A stretch of DNA of 64,000 bases from Wansuia hejianensis (lineage in GTDB: Bacteria; Bacillota; Clostridia; Lachnospirales; Lachnospiraceae): NCBI RefSeq assembly GCF_014337215.1, contig NZ_CP060635.1, positions 3,605,501 through 3,669,500 of the forward strand. The letters run 5' to 3'. Each line of letters opens with the position of its first letter. Within the stretch, counting starts at the first letter, position 1. Positions 1 through 7,685 of the stretch are shown one piece after another. Both the position numbers and the translations under genes were made by a program. The notes under the pieces were generated by a model, which was given only the letters and a program-made list of their open reading frames with translations, made no database searches and was not told the origin of the DNA.

Positions 1-1
1 C

Positions 2-835
2 GAGCCGAACAAAGAAGAGCTGTATCTCAGGCATCAGCACCAGTGTTTTGAGCTTCACTATGTGTACCGGGGGAAATGTGTGTTCGGCATTCGTGACGGA
101 GAGTGCTGTGTTCAGAAGGGGGAGATATGCCTGATTCCGCCGGGGTTTTATCATTCAAACCGTGAAGTGTCCTCAGATCTGGGCAAGCTCTGTATCGGAT
201 TTGGAATGGAGGAGCCGGTAGCTGGATATTCTGACGAAGAGTCTCGCCGCCTGGAAAAAAAGCTTCTGTCACAGGGGGTGTTCGCCTGTGCAGCGGGGAC
301 CCTGGAACCGATGCTGGAGCAGATTCGCTCCATGTCGAGAAGAGAGGGATGGGATTTGGTCGCCAGGGAACAGCTGAAGGCTATGCTGATTCTGCTGCTT
401 TCAGAGCTGTCCCGCCAGATTGGGCTTCTGCCCCATAAGGAAGAGGCCGGAAGAGGAAAGCCGGGGGACATCAGGAGGAATTTCCTGATTGAAGAGTTCT
501 TTTGCCGTGATTTTAATCTGAGGGACGGCGACCGGATACTGGCTGATAAGCTCAGCGTAAGCAGCCGCCATCTGGATCGTATCCTCAAATCATTGTACGG
601 CAAAAGCTATAGGGAAAAACTGATGGAGATCCGCCTGGAAGTATCCATAGATCTGCTGAATTCGACGAATATCAGCATTGCAGAAATTTCGGAGCTGGTA
701 GGCTACAGTGCGCCGGCTAATTTCAGCGCCTTTATTAAAAGCACTACAGGAATGACGCCGACGCAGATACGTCAGATGAAAAGGACGCGTTGTGAGATCC
801 TGAATGAAAAGTCCAGAACAGCGGGGGCATGTTAA
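2..835 (+). CDS. AraC-family transcriptional regulator (5' partial)
   Basis: The frame is open from the left edge (from base 2), so the true start lies outside the window; 277 codons are visible. The first part is a cupin-like sensor half (HQHQCFELHYV, then CLIPPGFYHS). The last ~100 residues are an AraC/XylS double helix-turn-helix with SYREKLMEIRLEV and ISIAEISELVGY. It is clearly paralogous to the regulators at 5156-6040 and 6750-7649, which have the same layout and near-identical blocks such as ILKSLYGKSYREKL. It ends two bases before a MATE exporter gene, so the two are probably cotranscribed. Ligand unknown; a sugar or small carbohydrate is a guess from the neighbours. Confidence 0.9.
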   Translation, partial: EPNKEELYLRHQHQCFELHYVYRGKCVFGIRDGECCVQKGEICLIPPGFYHSNREVSSDLGKLCIGFGMEEPVAGYSDEESRRLEKKLLSQGVFACAAGTLEPMLEQIRSMSRREGWDLVAREQLKAMLILLLSELSRQIGLLPHKEEAGRGKPGDIRRNFLIEEFFCRDFNLRDGDRILADKLSVSSRHLDRILKSLYGKSYREKLMEIRLEVSIDLLNSTNISIAEISELVGYSAPANFSAFIKSTTGMTPTQIRQMKRTRCEILNEKSRTAGAC

Positions 836-836
836 A

Positions 837-2201
837 ATGAACTGGTTAAAAAACAGGGAAGGTTATCCCTTTACCAACGGATTTCTGATCCGTCTGCTGC
901 TGCCTGTCATGGCAGAGCTGGCACTGGTGAATATGATCGGGATTATTGATTCGATCATGGTCTCTGTGATCGGTGAGGAAGCAGTATCGGCGGTATCACT
1001 GGTGGATACTACCTTTTGCATGCTGACGCTTTTCTTCACCTCCCTGGCGAACGGAGCCGCTATCGTGTGCGGCCAGTTCCTGGGAGCAGGCAGGAAGAAA
1101 GAAGCCTGTGATTCGGCGGATCAGCTGTTCCTTTTCACAGTCCTGGCCTCGGTTGCTGCGGTTGTAGTGATGATGGCCTGCCGCACTTTGATATTCCGGG
1201 GAATCTATGGGTCCATAGAAGCAGATGTGGAATATAACGCGAATGTCTATATGACGGTTGTCGCGTTTTCAATTCCGTTTCTTTCTCTGTACAATGCGGG
1301 ATCAGCAATGTTCCGCATGATGGAAGACTCTGCAACGCCTATGAAGATGTCGCTGCTCATGAACGGCATTCACATCCCGCTGAATGCGGTGTTGCTTTAC
1401 GGGTTCCATTTCGGCATTGAGGGAGCTGCCCTATCAACGCTGGTATCCAGAGGCGTCACGAGTATTCTTATGATTGCGCTTTTGAGAAACCAGGGCCGTC
1501 TGCTACATCTGTCAAGGAGGCCGGTACTGAGATTCAGATGGGACCTCTTAAAACGTATTTTTCATATCGGTGTGCCGAATGGAATTGAAAACGGCATTTT
1601 CCAGCTGGGGACGATTCTTCTGCTGTCTCTGACCAGCACCTTCGGAACGGCGGCCATTGCGGCAAACGCGGTCTCCAATACGGTTGCGGTCTTCCAGACG
1701 CTGGCGGGTGAAGCTGTTGGTTATGTGATGCTGACGGTGGCAGCCCACTGTGTGGGAGCAGGGAAATATGAACAGGTCAGATTTTATGCCAAAAAGCTGC
1801 TTGGATTTTCCTACCTTATGGTGGCAGGGATTAATCTTCTGATTCTGTTTCTGATGCCGGTAATACTGAGGATTTACCACCTGTCGCCGTCGACGGGGGA
1901 ACTGACCCGGCAGATTATTATCATGATGGGGCTGTTCAGCGTGACGCTCTGGCCGGTGGGCTTTAACCTGCCGAATGTGCTCAGGGCAGCCAATGATGTT
2001 AAGTTCTGCCTGTGGAGCTCTATCATATGTGTCTGGCTGTTCCGCGTGGTATTCAGCTTCATTCTGGGGCAATATCTGGGAATGGGCATATTGGGAGTAA
2101 AGATAGCAATGGTTATTGACTGGGCGGTCAGGTTCACCCTGGTGCTGCTGCGGTATGTGCATGGCAAATGGCAGAGGCAGATGGCGGTGGGAACGACCTG
2201 A
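837..2201 (+). CDS. MATE-family multidrug/metabolite efflux transporter
   Basis: A 454-residue, very hydrophobic protein with about twelve membrane segments and the MATE layout of two six-helix halves. The N-terminal half shows the family pattern around LLLPVMAELALVNMIGIIDS and GQFLGAGRKKEA; the second half repeats it around GIENGIFQLG and HCVGAGKYEQ. MATE proteins are Na+/H+-coupled exporters in the cytoplasmic membrane. The start is set at the ATG two bases after the stop of the preceding AraC gene; a start 33 bases upstream would overlap that gene. Tight coupling to the AraC regulator suggests that the exporter is its target. Substrate unknown. Confidence 0.92.
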   Translation: MNWLKNREGYPFTNGFLIRLLLPVMAELALVNMIGIIDSIMVSVIGEEAVSAVSLVDTTFCMLTLFFTSLANGAAIVCGQFLGAGRKKEACDSADQLFLFTVLASVAAVVVMMACRTLIFRGIYGSIEADVEYNANVYMTVVAFSIPFLSLYNAGSAMFRMMEDSATPMKMSLLMNGIHIPLNAVLLYGFHFGIEGAALSTLVSRGVTSILMIALLRNQGRLLHLSRRPVLRFRWDLLKRIFHIGVPNGIENGIFQLGTILLLSLTSTFGTAAIAANAVSNTVAVFQTLAGEAVGYVMLTVAAHCVGAGKYEQVRFYAKKLLGFSYLMVAGINLLILFLMPVILRIYHLSPSTGELTRQIIIMMGLFSVTLWPVGFNLPNVLRAANDVKFCLWSSIICVWLFRVVFSFILGQYLGMGILGVKIAMVIDWAVRFTLVLLRYVHGKWQRQMAVGTT

Positions 2202-2262
2202 ACCGGCTGACAATCAGACAGACTGGAGAGAAACTATGAAGCCGGTCATAGAAGATGGGTAG

Positions 2263-2331
2263 CTGAATTCTCTTATATTCAAGGTAACTCCTCTGATGAG
2301 GATCATTTCTTATAGAAAAAGGAGAATTCAG
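2263..2331 (+). promoter_or_regulatory. Inverted repeat that can mask the ribosome site of the next gene
   Basis: CTGAATTCTC (2263-2272) is a perfect 10-base inverted copy of GAGAATTCAG (2322-2331). The right arm overlaps the ribosome-binding site AAAAAGGAG (2316-2324) and ends one base before the ATG at 2333. A smaller hairpin, TCCTC/GAGGA, sits between the arms. If transcribed, the outer stem would cover the ribosome site of the aminotransferase gene, suggesting translational control. No known riboswitch class recognised. Confidence 0.45.
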
Positions 2332-2332
2332 A

Positions 2333-3526
2333 ATGAATGAAATAGAGAGAATCAGCAGCCTGGAAAGAAAATATCTGGATGATTTTTTGAATGGGCAGTT
2401 CAAAAGCGCCACCTCTTATTCTATGGTCACGGCGCTTGAAAAGAAGTTTGCAGATAAATTTCAGGTGAACCATGCGGTAGCTATGGTGAATGGAACCTGC
2501 ACCCTGCACATCGCTCTGGAGGCGGCAGGTGTGGGGATGGGAGACGAGGTCATCTGCCCGCCTCTCACCATGAGCAGCACATCGTTGGCTGTGTTGATGG
2601 CAAATGCTGTTCCGGTATTCGCCGATGTGGATCCGGAGACCTTTTTGCTGTCACCGGAGTCTGTCCGGAAGAAAATTACCGTGCGGACAAAAGCGATTAT
2701 TCCGGTGGCCCTGTACGGTCTTACGCCGGACTATGATGAAATCATGAAAATAGCCGGTGAATATGGACTGACAGTAATAGAAGACGATGCCCAGTGCTTT
2801 GAAGGTACATATAAGGGACGGCTGGCCGGAGGCCTGGGACATATGGCTTCCTTCAGTTTTCAGACCTCCAAACACATGACCTGCGGGGAAGGCGGTATGC
2901 TGATTACGAATGATGACGAACTGGCCTTGAAGATCCGCAGGTATTCCGGGCTGGGTTATGCCGGAATCACGCCTGGAAAAGGAAGGATCACGAGAGATGA
3001 AATTCAGGACCCGGAATATGAACGCCATCTGGTTCTGGGCTGGAATTACAGAATGTCAGACTTGTGCGGGGCAGTCGCCCTGGGACAGCTGGAGAGGCTG
3101 GATGAGCTGGTCGGCGCCCGCGTCCGCGCGGCCGGGCACTTTCTGGAAGCGGTGGAAGGCTGTACCTGGCTGAAGCCTCAGAAGGTGCCGGAAGGCAGCC
3201 GGCATGTCTACTGGTGCCTTCCGCTTTTGCTGGATACAGAGAAGGTGGGGTGGAGAGAATTCCGGGGAAAATTCATGGAGCTGGGAGGCGACGGCATATA
3301 CGGAGCCTGGAAGCTGTCATATATGGAGCCGGCTTTCCGTAACCACGCGTTCCTGGGAAGAGAGAAGCTGGTGGAAGCTTTCGGGGACTATCCTTACGGT
3401 CCGGGCCTGTGCCCTGTGGCTGAAGACCTGCAGCCCAGAATCCTCCAGTTTAAGACGGATTACTGGAAGGAAGAGGATGCGGTCCGCCAGGCGGATATCC
3501 TCAGAAAAACCATTGATTATTTCTGA
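2333..3526 (+). CDS. DegT/DnrJ/EryC1/StrS-family PLP aminotransferase
   Basis: 397 residues, the usual length for this fold-type I family. The PLP-binding lysine is predicted at K180 in SFQTSKHMTCGEGG, the DegT signature; ED(D)AQ near 150-153 supplies the PLP-ring aspartate, and NGTCTLHIAL (~53-62) the phosphate-binding region. Family members usually move an amino group from glutamate or glutamine to a keto sugar or cyclitol; some act as dehydratases, but a His replacing the Lys is not seen here. The start ATG has a strong AAAAAGGAG that lies inside an inverted repeat. It is followed 165 bases later by a second PLP aminotransferase of a different class, so both probably work on related substrates. 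Confidence 0.92.
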   Translation: MNEIERISSLERKYLDDFLNGQFKSATSYSMVTALEKKFADKFQVNHAVAMVNGTCTLHIALEAAGVGMGDEVICPPLTMSSTSLAVLMANAVPVFADVDPETFLLSPESVRKKITVRTKAIIPVALYGLTPDYDEIMKIAGEYGLTVIEDDAQCFEGTYKGRLAGGLGHMASFSFQTSKHMTCGEGGMLITNDDELALKIRRYSGLGYAGITPGKGRITRDEIQDPEYERHLVLGWNYRMSDLCGAVALGQLERLDELVGARVRAAGHFLEAVEGCTWLKPQKVPEGSRHVYWCLPLLLDTEKVGWREFRGKFMELGGDGIYGAWKLSYMEPAFRNHAFLGREKLVEAFGDYPYGPGLCPVAEDLQPRILQFKTDYWKEEDAVRQADILRKTIDYF

Positions 3527-3690
3527 TGATTATAAAAGCCGGCTATTCTACAACAGGCAGAGCTTTTACGGCAAATATAGAAATTCAGACGTCATTCGGA
3601 AAAAGTAGGCAGGCCCTGAAATTGTAACGGGGGGAATATCCTGTTATAGTGAAAACAAGCCACATGTGGAAAAAACAAGGAGGACAGGAT

Positions 3691-5004
3691 ATGGGGAATA
3701 AAACACAGGAAAAGTATAAGAGAGCAAAAGAGCTGATCCCGGGAGGAGTGCAGCTTTTGAGCAAGAGCCCGGAGCAGTTTGCCCCCGGACAGTGGCCGGG
3801 TTATTTTGCGAAAGCAAAGGGCTGTGAAGTGTGGGATCTGGATGGAAACCACTATTACGATATGACGACAAATGGAATCGGGGCCTGTATGCTGGGCTTT
3901 GCCGATCCGGATGTATCCGCGGCGGTGATCCGCCGGGTAGAGAACGGTTCCATGTGTACTTTAAATCCGCCGGAAGAAGTAGAGCTGGCCGAGCGGCTGA
4001 TTGGAATACATCCATGGGCAGAACAGGCCAGATTTGCCAGGACGGGCGGGGAGTGCGCCGCCATGGCTGTGCGGATAGCAAGAGCGACGACGGGGCGTCA
4101 GATGGTGGCCGTCTGCGGATACAGCGGATGGCATGACTGGTATCTCGCGGCAAACCTGGGAGAGGATGATTCTCTCTGCGGCCATCTGCTTCCGGGCCTG
4201 AAGCCCGCCGGCGTGCCGAAAAATCTCAGAAATACTACCGTCACCTTCCACTTTAATAACCGGGAAGAATTTGACCAGGTGATGGATCAATACGGAGACC
4301 AGCTGGCATGCGTCATTATGGAACCGGTCAGGAATGAGCTGCCCAAGGATCAGTTCCTTCAGCATGTCCGAGACCGGATTCACAGAGCGGGCGGCCTGTT
4401 GATCTATGATGAGATCACTATTGGCTGGCGGTATACTTTTGGAGGGTCCCATCTGGTGCTGGGGGTTCAACCGGATCTGGCTACCTACGCGAAAGCGCTG
4501 GGCAACGGACATCCGATCGCAGCGGTCATAGGGACAAAGGCCGCCATGGAAGGAGCGAACTTTTCCTTCATCAGCAGCACCTATTGGACAGAATCCATAG
4601 GGCCGGCGGCGGCTCTGGCTACTCTGGATAAGATGGAAAAGACCAGGGCATGGGAATACGTCCAGGACTGTGGCGCGAAAGTTGCGGAATACTGGAAGGA
4701 TTTAGGGGAGGCCCACGGTCTTCCGGTCCATGTGGAAAATGAGATCACAAGCCTTGCCCACTTCGCATTTACGGAACATCCTATGGAGCTGAAGACACTT
4801 TATACAGTTCTCATGCTGAAAAAAGGATTTTTGGGAAATACGGCGATTTATCCGACGCTGGCGCATACGCCTGAGGTTCTAGAATTGTACCGCAAAGCCG
4901 TAGATGAAGTCTTTGGCGAGATAGCAGACATTCTGAAAAAAGGGAACCTTGAAGAAGCCATCGGAGGACCGGTGTGCGTGTCGGGTTTCAAGCGCCTGAA
5001 TTAA
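3691..5004 (+). CDS. Class III PLP aminotransferase, glutamate-1-semialdehyde aminomutase-like
   Basis: 437 residues from the ATG preceded by AAGGAGG (3677-3683); an upstream GTG at 3649 is less likely. The sequence has the GSA-aminomutase pattern: ELIPGGVQLLSK at the start, ARTGGECAAMAVRIAR (~116-131), YDEITIGWR (~239-247) with the PLP-contacting Asp, and the Schiff-base lysine K268 in TYAKALGNGHP. Hem genes are absent nearby, so it is unlikely to be HemL in haem synthesis. Such relatives often serve in sugar, cyclitol or amino-acid side pathways. It probably acts with the DegT enzyme upstream. Exact substrate unknown. Confidence 0.88.
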   Translation: MGNKTQEKYKRAKELIPGGVQLLSKSPEQFAPGQWPGYFAKAKGCEVWDLDGNHYYDMTTNGIGACMLGFADPDVSAAVIRRVENGSMCTLNPPEEVELAERLIGIHPWAEQARFARTGGECAAMAVRIARATTGRQMVAVCGYSGWHDWYLAANLGEDDSLCGHLLPGLKPAGVPKNLRNTTVTFHFNNREEFDQVMDQYGDQLACVIMEPVRNELPKDQFLQHVRDRIHRAGGLLIYDEITIGWRYTFGGSHLVLGVQPDLATYAKALGNGHPIAAVIGTKAAMEGANFSFISSTYWTESIGPAAALATLDKMEKTRAWEYVQDCGAKVAEYWKDLGEAHGLPVHVENEITSLAHFAFTEHPMELKTLYTVLMLKKGFLGNTAIYPTLAHTPEVLELYRKAVDEVFGEIADILKKGNLEEAIGGPVCVSGFKRLN

Positions 5005-5100
5005 AACATCCAGGTTCCTCACGATTGACGGGATAGGAGTTGGAACAGGCTAGCTATTTATTTTAAGGCCATACATAATTAATATATAGCCATACTATGA

Positions 5101-5136
5101 GCGCCCCAGACGCCGGAGATCCGGCAGCTGGGGCGC
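5101..5136. terminator. Strong hairpin, probable transcription end between convergent genes
   Basis: GCGCCCCAG (5101-5109) pairs with CTGGGGCGC (5128-5136), with an inner GCCGG/CCGGC stem and AGAT loop. It lies between the class III aminotransferase (+) and the AraC gene (-), which converge here. No clear T-tract follows on either side, so it may block read-through or protect mRNA ends rather than be a textbook terminator. Confidence 0.6.
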
Positions 5137-5155
5137 AGCCCTTGTCAGGAAAGGA

Positions 5156-6040
5156 TTAACAGAATCCAGAACCGGGCGTGTGTACCGGGGAGGTTAGCCG
5201 GCGTATTTCTCCGGGTGTATGCCCGGTTTCCTTTTTTATAAAGGAACAGAAGCTGGCCGGGTTGCTGTAACCGGTGAGCTCGGAAATAGCAGCTACGGAT
5301 TTGTCAGAGAATTTCAGCAAATCCAGTGAAACCTCCAACCGAATTTCCAGAAGTTTTTCCCGATAGCTTTTCCCGTACAGTGATTTCAAAATGCGGTCCA
5401 GCTGGCGGCTGCTGATATGAAGCTGTCCCGCAAGGACCTGATCGCCTCCGCGGAGGTGAAAGTTATTGTTGAAGAATTCATCAATCATGTAATTCCGTTT
5501 CAGATCAATGGTGATGCCACTGTCTCTTGTGGCCGGAGGAACCGGTCCGATCTGACGCGCCAGCTCCAGCAGCAGCAGAGAAAGGAGGCAGCGCAGTTCC
5601 TCACGGGCAAAAAATTCAGGCTGGCTGCTCATGGTGGTCTGCAGGATTCTCTGAAGCGTATTCTGCAGACGTGAAGCGGGCCCGGTGAATACCCGAAAAG
5701 ACTGAAACGGCCTCAGAACAGCGGATAAGCTGTCTGCCTCGGCGTCAGGCGGCAAAGAAAGTTCAAAACCAATACACATCTTCTTCAGATCCGGAGAAGT
5801 AGACTTAATGGAATGATAATTATCCGGCGCGATCAGACAGAGATTCCCGGCTTCCACCACGAAAGAATCTGCATCCGCGAGAAATGTACAGCTGCCCTCC
5901 CGCACATAATGAAGCTCGAAGTGCTGGTGGCGGTGCCTAAAATATGAAGTTTCCGAAGGCTGTTGATATTCCGCGGAAAACGTAATCAGCCTTCCGGGTA
6001 CGCCCCCGGCATTAAATTCCAGCATAAAAAGATGTTCCAT
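5156..6040 (-). CDS. AraC-family transcriptional regulator
   Basis: 294 residues. The start is the ATG at 6040, five bases after GGAGG; the upstream in-frame GTG at 6046 would overlap the ribosome site. The N-terminal ~120 residues form a cupin-type sensor (FRHRHQHFELHYV, CLIAPDNYHS). The C-terminal ~100 residues hold the AraC double helix-turn-helix (ISSRQLDRILKSLYGKSYRE, AISELTGYSNPASF). It shares the overall design and long blocks with the regulators at 2-835 and 6750-7649, so the three arose by duplication. It is divergent from the regulator at 6750; the 700-base gap holds both promoters and a large folded element. Targets probably include one of the flanking aminotransferase groups. Confidence 0.92.
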   Translation of the reverse strand: MEHLFMLEFNAGGVPGRLITFSAEYQQPSETSYFRHRHQHFELHYVREGSCTFLADADSFVVEAGNLCLIAPDNYHSIKSTSPDLKKMCIGFELSLPPDAEADSLSAVLRPFQSFRVFTGPASRLQNTLQRILQTTMSSQPEFFAREELRCLLSLLLLELARQIGPVPPATRDSGITIDLKRNYMIDEFFNNNFHLRGGDQVLAGQLHISSRQLDRILKSLYGKSYREKLLEIRLEVSLDLLKFSDKSVAAISELTGYSNPASFCSFIKKETGHTPGEIRRLTSPVHTPGSGFC

Positions 6041-6069
6041 GAGCACCTCCAGATGTATGTCTCTATCCT

Positions 6070-6097
6070 ATTATATATGAAATCTTCAAAAAAACAA
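6070..6097 (-). promoter_or_regulatory. Probable sigma-A promoter of the leftward AraC gene
   Basis: On the minus strand, TTGTTT (6092-6097) and a perfect TATAAT (6070-6075) are separated by 16 bases, about 30 bases upstream of the ATG at 6040. The spacing and position fit a vegetative promoter for the 5156-6040 regulator. Confidence 0.6.
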
Positions 6098-6132
6098 GAA
6101 AATTGCTTCCAAATAGTCGGGGAGGGGGATTT

Positions 6133-6620
6133 GGATACCCGGACGAAAGGCTGAGGGGAGGCGGGGCGGAACAGGGGCGGCGCCATGGAAGGCTTCGGCC
6201 TGAAGTTCTGCTAAGCGGCCATCAGCGCCTACAGGGAGGTACCAGGGCAAGTCCGGTAGAAAGACTGATGTCTTTCTATCCTCCGTGCCCTTCAGGTATT
6301 GTGCTTGAGGCACAATACCTGCCCTCCCTTCCGGCGCTGCTGCCCGCTAAGCAGAACTAATCAGGCCTGCAGAAATCCATGGCGCCGTCCCTGTTCCGCC
6401 CCGCCTCCCCCCACCCTTTCTGGTGATCTAAACGCTTCACCCGGGTTCTCCGAAAGTGTCATCGGTATGGTTTCAGACAGTAATCAGTGGCTGATTGTAA
6501 TCTATTGGCGCCAGTATTTCTTTATTAAATACTGAAATATACCGTCTGAGGACACCGGGGTTCCACCTCTGGCAGGACGCAACCGCTGAAGCTCTCCCGC
6601 TGCTTTTCGTCCGGGTATCC
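6133..6620. other. Large nested inverted-repeat element (candidate structured RNA or palindromic element)
   Basis: A ~490-base gene-free stretch folds into a closed multi-branch structure. Outer stem: GGATACCCGGACGAAA (6133-6148) with its exact complement (6605-6620). Domain A: 6155-6189 pairs with 6376-6410 over 35 base pairs, the only non-Watson-Crick position being G-T. Inside are 6197-6211 with 6351-6367, 6212-6218 with 6344-6350, CAGCGCC/GGCGCTG (6223-6229/6333-6339), GGGAGG/CCCTCC, and two perfect hairpins: TAGAAAGAC/GTCTTTCTA (6257-6278) and CAGGTATTGTGC/GCACAATACCTG (6293-6321). Domain B (6434-6592) has GCTTCA/TGAAGC, GTGTC/GACAC, CGGTAT/ATACCG, AATCAG/CTGATT and CAGTATTT/AAATACTG. 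It sits between two divergent AraC promoters. No long ORF is credible. No known RNA class recognised; a mobile palindromic (MITE-like) element is the main alternative. Confidence 0.65.
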
Positions 6621-6692
6621 ACCCCACTCACCATAAACCCACTATATTGTGATTTCCGGACGTGAAAAAGTGTAAGTCGGCAACTGAAAGGA

Positions 6693-6721
6693 TTGTCTCA
6701 AAAGCAATATTTTGCTATAGT
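6693..6721 (+). promoter_or_regulatory. Probable sigma-A promoter of the rightward AraC gene
   Basis: TTGTCT (6693-6698) and TATAGT (6716-6721) are separated by 17 bases and lie about 30 bases before the ATG at 6750, which has the ribosome site GGAGG. Confidence 0.6.
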
Positions 6722-6749
6722 TAATTCATAGAGACACGGAGGAATTCAG

Positions 6750-7649
6750 ATGGATCATGTGTATATGCTGGATTTTCGAATTGAGGAAATTCCTTGTCAG
6801 CTGATTACAATTTCACCGGATTACCGGGCGCAGATTGAGGCTCCTTATTACAGGCATCAACATCAGTATTTTGAGCTGCATTATGTCTATGAGGGAGAGT
6901 GTGAGCTTGACATAGGGGATCGTATTCATGAGATGCATAAGGACGAAATATGCCTGATTGCGCCCGGCATTTATCATTCTGTCAAGTCGCAGCCTGATAC
7001 TGCAGGCAGGCTGTGTATAGGTTTCGAAGTGCCCAGGCCTTCTCTGGAATATAAGAACAGAGAGGCGGTTATGCTGTTGGAAACTTTGAACTCTCTGGAT
7101 GTTTTCAGGGGGGAAGCGGGGGATACTTCACAGATCCTGCGGAGAATCCAGGAGGCCTCAGGGAAGAGTATACATAAGCTGGTGGTTCGGGAAGAACTGA
7201 GGGCCTTGTCTGAGATTCTGGTGCTGGAGCTGTCTCAGAAGATTAACCGGAAGCTTTTGACAGATCCGTCCGGCGATCCGGAGTTGGAGAGAATCTGCCG
7301 GAATTACAAAATAGGAGAGTTTTTTAATAACAGCTTTTATCTGCGGGATGGAGATGAAATATTGGCTGCGGAGCTGGGTGTCAGCAGACGGCAGCTGAAC
7401 CGCATTCTGAACGAGCAATACGGGATGAATTACAGGGAGAAAATGAATGAGGTTCGTCTGGAAATATCAACAGACCTGTTGAAGTCGACGCAGAAAAGTA
7501 TTGGCGAGATCAGTGAGCTTATGGGGTACAGCTGTACCGCCAATTTCTGCTCTTTTGTGAAAAAGATGGCCGGAAAGACACCGCTTGAGATCCGGAAAGA
7601 GAGCAAGAGACAGACAGTTAAAGAATCAAACACTTACAGAAGTGTATGA
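6750..7649 (+). CDS. AraC-family transcriptional regulator
   Basis: 299 residues, ATG preceded by CGGAGGAATTC. The N-terminal cupin half has YYRHQHQYFELHYV and CLIAPGIYHS; the C-terminal double helix-turn-helix has VSRRQLNRILNEQYG and SIGEISELMGYSCTANF. It is the third copy of the paralogous regulator set (2-835, 5156-6040). It lies 36 bases before the DegT aminotransferase at 7686 in the same direction, so it may control or be cotranscribed with that gene set. A histidine-rich cupin sensor is typical for sugar-sensing members, but the ligand here is unknown. Confidence 0.92.
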   Translation: MDHVYMLDFRIEEIPCQLITISPDYRAQIEAPYYRHQHQYFELHYVYEGECELDIGDRIHEMHKDEICLIAPGIYHSVKSQPDTAGRLCIGFEVPRPSLEYKNREAVMLLETLNSLDVFRGEAGDTSQILRRIQEASGKSIHKLVVREELRALSEILVLELSQKINRKLLTDPSGDPELERICRNYKIGEFFNNSFYLRDGDEILAAELGVSRRQLNRILNEQYGMNYREKMNEVRLEISTDLLKSTQKSIGEISELMGYSCTANFCSFVKKMAGKTPLEIRKESKRQTVKESNTYRSV

Positions 7650-7685
7650 ATTAAGAAGAAAATTTAGATTTAGGAGGATGAGAGA

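Noticed and set aside
6103..6535. Short open frames within the folded element (both strands)
   Set aside because: They are the by-product of GC-rich palindromes, have no good ribosome site and would be split by the stems.
6133..6620. Group I/II intron, RNase P RNA, SRP RNA, tmRNA or HEARO as an explanation of the folded element
   Set aside because: None of the characteristic core sequences were found, no reverse transcriptase or HNH gene is adjacent, and the stems are more perfect than usual for these RNAs.
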